64,000 nucleotides of DNA from Magnetococcales bacterium (GTDB lineage Bacteria > Pseudomonadota > Magnetococcia > Magnetococcales > DC0425bin3). A program made the position numbers and the translations under genes. The DNA is taken from positions 62,001 to 126,000 of the forward strand of contig JADGCJ010000001.1 in the NCBI GenBank assembly GCA_015229045.1. The letters run 5' to 3'. Positions 53,664 to 61,892 of this stretch are shown piece by piece (position 1 is the first letter of the stretch; every line of letters begins with the position of its first letter). The notes under the pieces are model-generated. The model was not told the origin of the DNA. It did no database searches and worked only from the letters and a program-made list of their open reading frames with translations.

Positions 53664-55088
53664 TCACCCATCGTTACGGCGATTGAAGGCGTCGTCGTAG
53701 CGGACGATATCGTCCTCTTTCAGGTAGCTGCCTGATTGCACCTCGATCACTTCCAGGGGAATCTTCCCCGGGTTTTCCAGGCGATGTTTCATGCCGACGG
53801 GAATGTAGGTCGACTGGTCTTCGGCCAACAGGTAGGCTTCGTCATCCTTGTAGACCCGGGCCGTTCCCTTGACGATGACCCAATGTTCCGCCCGATGATG
53901 GTGCATTTGCATGGAGAGCGATTTCCCCGGGTTGACCGTGATGCGTTTGACCTGAAACCGCTCGGCGACATTGATGACTTCATAGTTGCCCCAGGGACGG
54001 AACACCCGCCGATGGATCAGGGGTTCGGAGCGGCCACTCCTGTTCAGACAGCTCACCATCTCCTTGATGTCCTGGGCGCGATCCAGGGGAGCGACCAGAA
54101 CGGCATCGCTCGTTTCCACGACCACATGATCCTTCAGCCCGACGGTGGCCAGAAGACGCCCTTCGCTGCGCAAATAACAGTTCCGGCTCTCCAGGGTGGC
54201 CACGTCACCGCTCACGACATTGCCGTCGGCATCCTTGTGGCCCATCTCCCAGAGGGAGGTCCAGGAGCCGAGGTCATTCCAGCCTACGTCCATGGGAATG
54301 ACAACGGCATGCTCGGTCTTCTCCATGACGGCATAGTCGATGGAGATTGGCGGCGATGTCAGGAAGGCCTTGGGTTCCAGACGCAAAAAGTCCAGATCGG
54401 CGGTGGCACGATCGATCGCCACCCGGCAACTTTTCAGGATGGCAGGGGCGTGATGATCTATCTCGGCGAGAAAGCTGTCGGCACGGAACATGAAAATGCC
54501 GCTGTTCCAGCAATAGTCGCCAGCTGCCAGATATTTTGTCGCCGTGGCCAGGTCAGGTTTTTCCACAAACCGGCTGACCGCATGAACACCGGAAGCAGAG
54601 ATCGCTTCGCCGACCTGGATGTAGCCAAAGCCGGTCTCCGGGTGCAGGGGAGGGATGCCAAAGGTGACCAGATGGCCATTTCGAGTGGCCGGGATCCCTC
54701 TTTCGACCGCCGAACGAAAGCCGGTCTCGTCGAGAATGACATGATCGGCTGGCAGCACCAGCAGGACGGCTTCCGCATTGACACGCATGGCCAACAAGGC
54801 GGCACAGACCGTGGCCGGGGCGGTGTTGCGCCCGGCCGGTTCCAGCAGAATGGCCGCCGGAGTCACACCGATGGCGCGTGCCTGCTCGGCGATCAAAAAG
54901 CGGTGTTCTTGGTTGCAGACCAGAACAGGATCTCCCACATCGTCCATGCCTGCCAGGCGCAAGAGCGCGGATTGGAACAGCGACCTCTCCAACGTTGCCA
55001 GTTTCAGAAACTGCTTGGGGAAGGTTTGCCGGGACAGGGGCCACAAACGTGTGCCGGCACCCCCGGAAAGAATGGTTGGAATGAGCAT
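53664..55088 (-). CDS. manC: Mannose-1-phosphate guanylyltransferase / mannose-6-phosphate isomerase
   Basis: A 474-aa bifunctional enzyme. The N-terminal GT-A-like domain starts LIPTILSGGAGTRLWPLSR (nucleotide-binding loop) and includes FVEKPDLATATKYL. The C-terminal cupin has the type II PMI motif NPGKSLSMQMHHHRAEHW. It turns mannose-6-P and mannose-1-P into GDP-mannose for surface polysaccharides. Length is standard. ATG 55088 begins the family motif. It is the first of two adjacent minus-strand genes with the VTT-domain protein. Confidence 0.97.
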   Translation of the reverse strand: MLIPTILSGGAGTRLWPLSRQTFPKQFLKLATLERSLFQSALLRLAGMDDVGDPVLVCNQEHRFLIAEQARAIGVTPAAILLEPAGRNTAPATVCAALLAMRVNAEAVLLVLPADHVILDETGFRSAVERGIPATRNGHLVTFGIPPLHPETGFGYIQVGEAISASGVHAVSRFVEKPDLATATKYLAAGDYCWNSGIFMFRADSFLAEIDHHAPAILKSCRVAIDRATADLDFLRLEPKAFLTSPPISIDYAVMEKTEHAVVIPMDVGWNDLGSWTSLWEMGHKDADGNVVSGDVATLESRNCYLRSEGRLLATVGLKDHVVVETSDAVLVAPLDRAQDIKEMVSCLNRSGRSEPLIHRRVFRPWGNYEVINVAERFQVKRITVNPGKSLSMQMHHHRAEHWVIVKGTARVYKDDEAYLLAEDQSTYIPVGMKHRLENPGKIPLEVIEVQSGSYLKEDDIVRYDDAFNRRNDG

Positions 55089-55135
55089 GGTATGCCTTTT
55101 GGCTGCTTGCCGGAGATCAGTTTGGCCTGTCGATA

Positions 55136-57001
55136 CTATTCCCGGCCAATCAGGGAGAGATCCCTGACAGCGCCCCGGGAGGCCGAAGTCGCCAGTGCCG
55201 CATAGGTGCGCAGGGCCAGGGAGACCACCCGCTCCCGGTCGTGGGGACGGAAGGCGTTTTTGCCTTTGGCCAGCATGGTGTCGCGTCGTTGTTGCAAGAG
55301 GACATCGCTCACCCGGACATGGATGGCCCGCCCGGGGATATCAATTTCGATGACATCTCCCTCTTCGACCAGGGCGATTTCGCCCCCTTCCGCCGCTTCC
55401 GGGGAGACATGACCGATGGACAGCCCGGAGGTACCACCGGAAAAACGTCCATCCGTGATCAGGGCGCACACCTTGCCGAGATTCTTGGCCTTGATGTAAC
55501 TGGTGGGATAGAGCATCTCCTGCATGCCAGGCCCTCCCTTGGGGCCTTCATAGCGGATCAGGACCACATCCCCCGGCTGGATCCGATCACCCAGGATGGC
55601 CTCGCACGCCGCATCCTGGCTGGAAAAGATGCGCGCCGGGCCGGAAAAACGCCAGATCGAAGGATCGACGCCAGCGGTTTTGACGATACACCCCTCCCGG
55701 GCAATGTTGCCGAAGAGAATGGCCAATCCGCCGTCGCGGGTATAGGCATGGGTCATGTCCCGGATGCAGCCTCCCTGGCGGTCGAGGTCGGGGGTTTCCC
55801 AGCGCGTACCCTGGCTGAAAGGCTCCAAGGTGGCCACGCCGCCCGGGGCCGCCGCATAGCGCATTCTGGCACTCGGACCGGAGAGAATATCCTCCGTGCG
55901 CATCGCCTCGCCCAGGGTGACGCCGCGCACGGTCAGGGTGTCGTGATGGATCAGACCGCCCCGATCCAATTCGGTCAGGATGGCATGCACCCCGCCGGCA
56001 CGATGCACATCCTCCACATGGTAGCGATCGGTGGCCGGCGCCACCTTGCACAAACAGGGAACCTTGCGCGAGAGTCGGTCAATATCGGCCATGGTGAACG
56101 GAACTCCGGCTTCCTGGGCCGCTGCCAGGAGGTGCAATACCGTATTGGTGGACCCCCCCATGGCAATATCCAGACACATGGCGTTTTCAAACGCGGCAAA
56201 GCTGGCGATGGAACGGGGCAACACCCTGGCATCGTCTGTTTCGTAGTATTGTTTGGTGATGGAGACGATGAGGCGTCCGGCCTCCAGAAACAGCTCGCGT
56301 CGATCCATGTGGGTGGCGAGCAGGGTACCGTTTCCCGGCAGGGCCAGACCCAGGGCCTCCACCAGGCAGTTCATCGAGTTGGCCGTGAACATGCCGGAAC
56401 AGGAGCCGCAGGTGGGACAGGAGGAGCGTTCCATGATGTTCAGGTCGGCATCCGAGACGCCCGGATCTCCGGCGGCGATCATGGAGTCGATCAAGTCCAG
56501 TTTGCGGATGCGTTTGGTGCTTTCTTCCACCTTGCCCAGGACCATGCGTCCTGCCTCCATGGGGCCGCCGGAGACAAAAACGCAGGGAATATCGAGGCGC
56601 AAGGCGGCCATGAGCATGCCGGGGGTGATCTTGTCGCAATTGGAGATGCACACCAGGGCGTCGGCGGCATGCGCGTTGACCATGTATTCGACGCTGTCGG
56701 CGATGAGGTCGCGCGAGGGCAGGGAGTAGAGCATGCCCGCGTGGCCCATGGCGATGCCGTCGTCGATGGCGATGGTATTGAACTCCTTGGCAATTCCCCC
56801 CTGTTTTTCGATTTCGGCGGCCACCATGCGTCCCAGGTCGCGCAGATGCACATGTCCCGGCACAAATTGCGTAAACGAATTGGCGACGGCAATGATCGGT
56901 TTCCCGAAATCTTTTTCGGTGACCCCCGTGGCGCGCCACAGCGCCCGTGCTCCAGCCATGTTGCGGCCATGAGTCGATTTCCGGGAACGATACTCGGGCA
57001 T
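55136..57001 (-). CDS. ilvD: Dihydroxy-acid dehydratase
   Basis: A 621-aa enzyme of branched-chain amino acid synthesis. It contains the N-terminal [26 protein letters not shown], the Fe-S motifs [12 protein letters not shown] and [19 protein letters not shown], and the C-terminal [20 protein letters not shown]. It dehydrates dihydroxyisovalerate and dihydroxymethylvalerate to the 2-keto acids. Length matches the enterobacterial 4Fe-4S-type enzyme. No other ilv gene is adjacent. A tRNA-Leu gene lies just upstream, on the same strand. Confidence 0.98.
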   Translation of the reverse strand: MPEYRSRKSTHGRNMAGARALWRATGVTEKDFGKPIIAVANSFTQFVPGHVHLRDLGRMVAAEIEKQGGIAKEFNTIAIDDGIAMGHAGMLYSLPSRDLIADSVEYMVNAHAADALVCISNCDKITPGMLMAALRLDIPCVFVSGGPMEAGRMVLGKVEESTKRIRKLDLIDSMIAAGDPGVSDADLNIMERSSCPTCGSCSGMFTANSMNCLVEALGLALPGNGTLLATHMDRRELFLEAGRLIVSITKQYYETDDARVLPRSIASFAAFENAMCLDIAMGGSTNTVLHLLAAAQEAGVPFTMADIDRLSRKVPCLCKVAPATDRYHVEDVHRAGGVHAILTELDRGGLIHHDTLTVRGVTLGEAMRTEDILSGPSARMRYAAAPGGVATLEPFSQGTRWETPDLDRQGGCIRDMTHAYTRDGGLAILFGNIAREGCIVKTAGVDPSIWRFSGPARIFSSQDAACEAILGDRIQPGDVVLIRYEGPKGGPGMQEMLYPTSYIKAKNLGKVCALITDGRFSGGTSGLSIGHVSPEAAEGGEIALVEEGDVIEIDIPGRAIHVRVSDVLLQQRRDTMLAKGKNAFRPHDRERVVSLALRTYAALATSASRGAVRDLSLIGRE

Positions 57002-57078
57002 GACGACGGTCCTCTTGACTTATGCGAGTTGATCAATAACTTGAAAGAGTCGATGGCGGGACAGACACTCCCCGTTAT

Positions 57079-57165
57079 TGGTGCCCACGACCAGATTTGA
57101 ACTGGTACGGCCTCGCGGCCAACGGATTTTAAGTCCGTAGCGTCTACCTGTTCCGCCACGCGGGC
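57079..57165 (-). tRNA. trnL: tRNA-Leu (anticodon UAA)
   Basis: An 87-nt cloverleaf reading on the minus strand: acceptor GCCCGCG pairs with CGTGGGC, anticodon stem ACGGA/TCCGT encloses the loop CTTAAAA (anticodon TAA), a long variable arm TTGGCCGCGAGGCCGT follows, and the T loop is TTCAAAT. The 3' CCA is encoded. It reads TTA codons. It lies upstream of ilvD, as a leucine tRNA near a branched-chain amino acid gene. Confidence 0.95.
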
Positions 57166-57488
57166 ACACAACACATGCCAGGTCATTCGAGGGGTTTGGC
57201 CAAGCCGATGCGGCCACTGATACGGCCACTGATTACGGACACCCTCTCTCCGACAGAGACTATCACAGGTTATCTCTCTTGCCAAACGCTCCTGTCTCTC
57301 TTCACAGCCAACATGGTTGTTTTTGCTTGATCGGCCAAAGGACAGGCTTGGGGTCGTGGCGGACATGCGCGGCGAAAACTGGAGATTTCCTGGCCGATAT
57401 GGCAAAATCGGCGCGTGACGGGGGCTGGAGTCTGGCGTTCATGCACCCTGGAACTCTGAAAAAACCCCTGACTTTTGAAGGATCCGGG
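57166..57488. other. Intergenic stretch upstream of hydrolase gene, no gene seen
   Basis: This 323-bp stretch holds an open frame extending the next gene upstream (from 57279), but without homology. Promoters for tRNA-Leu on the minus strand and the hydrolase on the plus strand presumably lie here. I see no other feature. Confidence 0.4.
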
Positions 57489-58013
57489 ATGGATAACGAA
57501 CACAATGTGGTTTATTTCGCCCACGGCAAGGAAGGCACTCCTTGGGGCAGAAAAATCGAGCGTCTGGCTGAGGTGGCTCGCCTGCGCGGCTTTCATGTGG
57601 AGAGTCCGGACTACACGGGGATCGTCGATCCCGACCAGAGAGTGGAAAAGCTCCTGGAACTTGCCCCGACCGCAGCTCGTCACCTGGTTCTGGTGGGGTC
57701 GAGCATGGGTGCCTACCTGTCGATTGTGGCCTCGCAAAAATTGCGTCCGGACGGCCTGTTTCTCATGTCACCGGCCCTGTATCTTTGGGACTATGCCGAC
57801 CAGGATCCCAAGCCACACGCACGCATCACCGTGGCTGTGCATGGCTGGCGAGATGATGTCGTGCCTCCGGCCAATTCGGTGCGCTTTGCCCAGAAACACA
57901 AAGCCACTTTGCACATGATCGACAGCGATCACCGCCTGTTGGATGCTGTTCCCTTTCTCGCCCATACCTTCGACTGGTTCTTGAGTCAGGTTTTGGAAGG
58001 GGATAAAACCTGA
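57489..58013 (+). CDS. Small alpha/beta hydrolase
   Basis: A 174-aa compact alpha/beta hydrolase. The nucleophile elbow is GSSMGAYLS near residue 75, the acid is likely Asp in HGWRDDVVP and the base His in DSDHRLLD. The fold and length recall small carboxylesterases such as YqiA. It has no signal peptide, so it is cytoplasmic. ATG 57489 is preceded by GAAGGA. The frame is open back to 57279 but the extra residues are not family-like. Confidence 0.85.
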   Translation: MDNEHNVVYFAHGKEGTPWGRKIERLAEVARLRGFHVESPDYTGIVDPDQRVEKLLELAPTAARHLVLVGSSMGAYLSIVASQKLRPDGLFLMSPALYLWDYADQDPKPHARITVAVHGWRDDVVPPANSVRFAQKHKATLHMIDSDHRLLDAVPFLAHTFDWFLSQVLEGDKT

Positions 58014-58031
58014 CTGTTCACGAGAGATAAC

Positions 58032-58250
58032 GTAACCATATCAGCACCCGGCAACGAATCGGGGTTCAGGGGGCTGGCGACCGGACGGGTCAAGGGCAGA
58101 TCCCTTGCGGGGTTTGGGGCGGATCCCCAATGAAGTCTTTCATGTCACCCCTTTTTCCCGATCACAAAAAACGACGTATTTCAAAATAAACGCGGTTCAA
58201 GGTCCGATTTTTCAAGCATGCCAATTTCAAATGCGATTGCCCTGCCGGGT
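58032..58250 (+). repeat. Family A repeat, long form, copy 8
   Basis: GTAACCATATCAGCACCCGGC, GGGTTCAGGGGGCTGG, CAAGGGCAGATCCCTTG, GGGGCGGATCCCC, AAGTCTTTCATGTCACCCC, TTTCAAAATAAACGCGGTTCAAGG and CAAATGCGATTGCCCTGCC follow in order. Along its whole length it is the inverse of 32205-32415. It fills most of the 335-bp gap between two hydrolase genes. Confidence 0.85.
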
Positions 58251-58348
58251 TTGGATAACCTGTTGAAAAAAAACCTCTGACGGCTTAGGATGGGTCCGTG
58301 CTGTCAGGGAAGGGTGTGCGTTGGTCAGGTCGGCAGAGGGCAACAGGC

Positions 58349-59194
58349 ATGGAACAGAAGTCGAGACGGTCCCCGTTCAAAAATCATGTGGTGGCGGTCG
58401 GCAAGGGGTTTCCCTTGATCTGCCTGCCCGGATTTGGCAGCGCCAACTGGGTCTTCACCAAGATGGCCGAAGGTCTTTCCATTGCGTTCGAGGTCATCAT
58501 GCCCGACAACCGGGGCATGGGGCGCTCGCCGCCCAGTCCGGGGCCGTACTCTGTCGCTGATCTGGCCCAGGATGCTCTGCAGGTGATGGATGATCTTGGC
58601 CACGAACGCTTTGGCGTGATCGGCCTGAGCATGGGGGGGTTCATCGCCCAGATTCTCACCCTGACCGCCCCGGAGCGGGTTGCGGCTCTGGCTCTGCTGT
58701 GTACCACCTCCAGCGGACCGGATTTCGAGAACCATTTTCCGCTGATGCCGGAAGATCAACTGCGTGCCATCTACACCCTGGATCCCCTGGCGCGTGCCCG
58801 TCTGGCCCTGGATGCCTCGCTGGTTCCGTTTCTCCATGCGCGCTATCAGACCATTTATGACTATCTGATCCAGATGCGCACCACGCTGCCGGAAAATCCG
58901 GCAGAGGTATTCCTCCAATATAGTGCGGTTGCCAGTTTCATGAAACAACCTCTGCCTCTGGAACAGATCGACTGCCCGGTCCTGGTGATGTCGGGGGACA
59001 AGGACATTCTGGTGCCACCGGAAAATGCCCACCTGCTGGTGAAAAAAATTCCCGGGGCAAAACTCCATTTCATTCCGGAGACCGATCACCTCTTTTTTCT
59101 GGAAAAGGCCGACGATGTGGCCGGCTTGTTGGGAGATTTTTTTCGGGGATCCCAGCACCGGGATCCCGGGCGCGAGGCGCAATCACCACCATGA
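58349..59194 (+). CDS. Alpha/beta-fold hydrolase
   Basis: A 281-aa hydrolase with the nucleophile motif GLSMGGFIAQ (Ser), oxyanion region LPGFGSANW, the acid Asp in MSGDKDILVPP and His in ETDHLFFLE. It is similar to the haloalkane-dehalogenase/3-oxoadipate enol-lactonase superfamily; no specific substrate is visible. ATG 58349 is chosen over the GTG at 58298. It is followed 25 bp later by another hydrolase gene, so the two may be co-transcribed. Confidence 0.88.
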   Translation: MEQKSRRSPFKNHVVAVGKGFPLICLPGFGSANWVFTKMAEGLSIAFEVIMPDNRGMGRSPPSPGPYSVADLAQDALQVMDDLGHERFGVIGLSMGGFIAQILTLTAPERVAALALLCTTSSGPDFENHFPLMPEDQLRAIYTLDPLARARLALDASLVPFLHARYQTIYDYLIQMRTTLPENPAEVFLQYSAVASFMKQPLPLEQIDCPVLVMSGDKDILVPPENAHLLVKKIPGAKLHFIPETDHLFFLEKADDVAGLLGDFFRGSQHRDPGREAQSPP

Positions 59195-59219
59195 ACGCCG
59201 GGTAGGGGGGGAAAGGGGG

Positions 59220-60065
59220 ATGGATACATACGAAACAAGGTGGCCCAGGACAAAAACGTCTCAAAAAAAAAGCTGGATGATCGGGGTCGTGTGGGTGGGG
59301 TTGCTGGGGTGTGCCCTGCCTGCCCGGGCTGATGTCATGGTCCTGGTCCACGGCTATTTCAGCGACGACAAATCCTGGGACCAGAGCGGCATCACGGCTG
59401 CCCTGCAAACGGCAGGCTGGTGGGATGGAGGAGGGGTTTCGACCGAGGGTGGTTTGATTCAGGAGCGGGTCCAGATACCTGCTCCGGGGCACCCGACTTT
59501 CTATCGAGCCGATCTTCCCTCCGAGGCTCCTGTCGATTTGCAGGCCAGACTGCTCAAGCTGATTGTCGATCGTATCTTTGCCAAACATCCGGGGGAAAAA
59601 CGCATTCTGGTGGGGCACTCCGCTGGTGGAGTCGTGGCGCGTTTGCTGATGGTTTTGCATCCCGCTCTGGATATTCAGCTTCTTGTCACCATCGCTGCGC
59701 CGCATCTGGGGACCGACAAGGCCGAGGTTGCCTTGATGGTCGGCAGCACTCCCCTGGGCATGATCGCTCCCATGTTCGGGGCCGATACCCTGAACCGCTC
59801 CCAACGCCTCTACGCTGACCTGGTCAGGGAGCAACCCGGCAACTTTTTGTATCGGCTCAACCATCGGCGTCATCCACGGGCCAGGTATGTCTCCGTGGTC
59901 CGAAAAGAGGATACGGCCCTGTCCGGTGATATGACAGTGCCTGCCTGGAGCCAGGATTTGCGCCATGTTGCCGCGCTGAACGGGCAGGCCGAATCGATCA
60001 CCGTCGTTGCTGGACACGCCCTGGGGCGCGTGGATGGTCAAACCTTGGTGCATATTTTGCGTTAA
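59220..60065 (+). CDS. Exported lipase-like alpha/beta hydrolase
   Basis: A 281-aa protein with an N-terminal signal (KKSWMIGVVWVGLLGCALPARA, cleaved near ARA-D; a lipobox reading LLGC is also possible). A PGAP1/lipase-type alpha/beta domain follows: VLVHGYFSDDKSW, nucleophile VGHSAGGVVARLL, TIAAPHLGTDKAEV. The third catalytic residue is probably the His in VVAGHALGRVDG near the C-terminus. An extracytoplasmic esterase is likely; the substrate is unknown. GAAAGGGGG precedes ATG 59220. Confidence 0.87.
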   Translation: MDTYETRWPRTKTSQKKSWMIGVVWVGLLGCALPARADVMVLVHGYFSDDKSWDQSGITAALQTAGWWDGGGVSTEGGLIQERVQIPAPGHPTFYRADLPSEAPVDLQARLLKLIVDRIFAKHPGEKRILVGHSAGGVVARLLMVLHPALDIQLLVTIAAPHLGTDKAEVALMVGSTPLGMIAPMFGADTLNRSQRLYADLVREQPGNFLYRLNHRRHPRARYVSVVRKEDTALSGDMTVPAWSQDLRHVAALNGQAESITVVAGHALGRVDGQTLVHILR

Positions 60066-60120
60066 GCGTTCGAGAGATTCGTTGGGGCAATGTCAGGCAG
60101 CTGCTCGGGAGAGAATCACC

Positions 60121-60999
60121 ATGGAAAGACGTCACCATACGCGCATTCCTCTGCAACTGATGGCAGAACTGGATCTTCCGCCGGGTTCGGTCATCAAGCT
60201 CCATTCGATCAATCTCTCTTTGGTTGGTGCCCTGCTGGACAATGTTCCCATCGATGCGCAATTTATTGGCTGTCGTACCCCTCTCAGATTGATTTTGCGT
60301 GAGGAGACTGAGGAGAGACCGGAAATTTCTCCGCATATGATTGAATTTCAAGCGGTGATCGTGCGTCAGGATGACAATGGTGTTGGTGTTCGTCTTTTGG
60401 GTGTCGATATTGAACGCTTCAGTGCTTTCCAAAGATTGTTGTTGAAACATGCCGAAAATCCAAAATTAATATTGGAAGAGATAAGAAACAATACGTTGCT
60501 CTCGGTGGATACTGTCGATATCTCGATACTGAAGGAACAGATGGCGGAGTTCATTGTGCGCGGGGTCCAGAATATTTTTGGCAGCATGATGAGGTCGAAG
60601 CCTGTTTTGGAACAAACCATACTGCACGCAAACCCGGAAGAGCATGGCGGTTCCCCTTCGAAAGTGGCAGCCTTGATTGGTTTCAATGGTGTCATCGAGG
60701 GGGGGCTTATTTTGATTTGTTCGCGTACCATGGCGATTCGGTTGGCCATGGATCTGGCTGACGAGTCCTTTGTCGATTTCAATGAACAGGCCAAAGATGC
60801 CTTCGGTGAGTTGGCCAACATGATGGCTGGTGAAGTCCAGACCGGCCTCTCCGTCTCCTACGAGCAGATCAACCTGACACCGCCGACCATCATTTCAGGG
60901 AGCCACTTCCGCTTCGACCACAGGCGGGGTTTGCATCGCGTTTTTCAATTTTTTCGGCTGGAGGAGGACTTTTTTGAGGTGGAGTGCTTCTTTTCCTGA
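60121..60999 (+). CDS. PilZ-CheX-like fusion protein
   Basis: A 292-aa cytoplasmic protein. Residues 1-100 resemble a PilZ domain: ERRHHTRIPLQLMAEL carries the RxxxR-type c-di-GMP motif, and LVGALLDNV plays the D/N-x-S-x-x-G part. Residues about 160-292 resemble CheC/CheX phosphatases: FNEQAKDAFGELANMMAGEVQTGLS contains the E-x-x-N signature. A c-di-GMP-tuned CheY-P phosphatase linked to motility is a reasonable inference. ATG 60121 starts at the PilZ motif with GAGAATCACC upstream. The 3' end overlaps the converging SWIM gene by 55 bp. Confidence 0.8.
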   Translation: MERRHHTRIPLQLMAELDLPPGSVIKLHSINLSLVGALLDNVPIDAQFIGCRTPLRLILREETEERPEISPHMIEFQAVIVRQDDNGVGVRLLGVDIERFSAFQRLLLKHAENPKLILEEIRNNTLLSVDTVDISILKEQMAEFIVRGVQNIFGSMMRSKPVLEQTILHANPEEHGGSPSKVAALIGFNGVIEGGLILICSRTMAIRLAMDLADESFVDFNEQAKDAFGELANMMAGEVQTGLSVSYEQINLTPPTIISGSHFRFDHRRGLHRVFQFFRLEEDFFEVECFFS

Positions 61000-61892
61000 T
61001 CGTTGACCGTTTTTTTGGGTATTGCCGGGTCATCACACCAGGCTCCGGCCAGGAGTGACAATCCCAAAACCGCAGCGTAAGGATAGACGGGTTCCAGCTC
61101 TTCCAGGAGCGGTTTTTTGCCGCGCCAGAAGGGCAGCGACCCCAATCTTTTCAGGAGGGCGGCATGGACCGGGGGCAGGGTTGCCTCGCCGAAGAGGTCA
61201 CCGGAGACGGGTTTGCCGCGCCAAAAGGGATCCACCTCTGTCGGGAGGGGATTGGGGGGTTGAGCCGGTGCGGCCTGGCTGGTCGGGTTGTTCTCCCGTG
61301 TGCCGCCAAGTTGGCGCAGAAAGGTTTCGCGGTCCATGCCCCGGATGTGGAAAATCAGAAAAGGATCGGCATCGAAGGCCTCGCCCAACAGATAAAAAAC
61401 CGCTGCGACATGCTTGCAGGGGTTGGACCAGTCGGGGCAGGAGCATTTGGTCATCAGATCGCGGGGATCGGCGGGGAAGAGAGAGAGTCCGGCGGTGTGG
61501 AACACCTTTTCTATGTCTTCGGGCATCTCGCCGGCCATCAGACGGGCGGCGTAACGCGCCTGACCGGAGAGGGTCTTGGTCAGCTTCGACCAGTCTTCCG
61601 TGCTGAGTCTGCGCAGACGAATCATGACATCGTAGGGTTGGTGGCGGGAGCCTTGCACCGTGGAAAGAACCTCTCCCGGGGCGACATCGATGGAGAGAAC
61701 CTGCCCGTTGCGGGCGTAGGTGCGGCCCCGGACCAGGCGAGACCCCATGGAGAAGCGTTCCAGGGTTTCGTTCCAGCGTTTGGCCCACCAGTTTTTGCCG
61801 AAATCGCTCCCTTTGGAGGCGGCCCTGATGCCGCCGATGGCTGCCAGAGGGACCGATTTGCGAAACCATTCACGTTGCCAGCGACGGGCCAT
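60945..61892 (-). CDS. SWIM zinc-finger protein
   Basis: A 315-aa protein with the SWIM motif CSCPDWSNPCKH (CxCxnCxH; about residues 150-161), preceded by LSGQARYAARLMAGEMPEDIEKVF. The C-terminus is Lys/Ser-rich (EKKHSTSKKSSSSRKN). It is the usual partner of SNF2/RapA-like helicases. ATG 61892 overlaps the SNF2 gene's stop by one base (TAATG), so the pair is translationally coupled. A role as DNA- or protein-binding subunit is inferred. The last 55 bp overlap the PilZ-CheX gene on the opposite strand. Confidence 0.9.
   Translation of the reverse strand: MARRWQREWFRKSVPLAAIGGIRAASKGSDFGKNWWAKRWNETLERFSMGSRLVRGRTYARNGQVLSIDVAPGEVLSTVQGSRHQPYDVMIRLRRLSTEDWSKLTKTLSGQARYAARLMAGEMPEDIEKVFHTAGLSLFPADPRDLMTKCSCPDWSNPCKHVAAVFYLLGEAFDADPFLIFHIRGMDRETFLRQLGGTRENNPTSQAAPAQPPNPLPTEVDPFWRGKPVSGDLFGEATLPPVHAALLKRLGSLPFWRGKKPLLEELEPVYPYAAVLGLSLLAGAWCDDPAIPKKTVNDQEKKHSTSKKSSSSRKN

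Noticed and set aside
53736..57100. Two long plus-strand frames (489 and 619 codons) opposite manC and ilvD
   Set aside because: Both mirror well-supported minus-strand enzymes and show no domain of their own.
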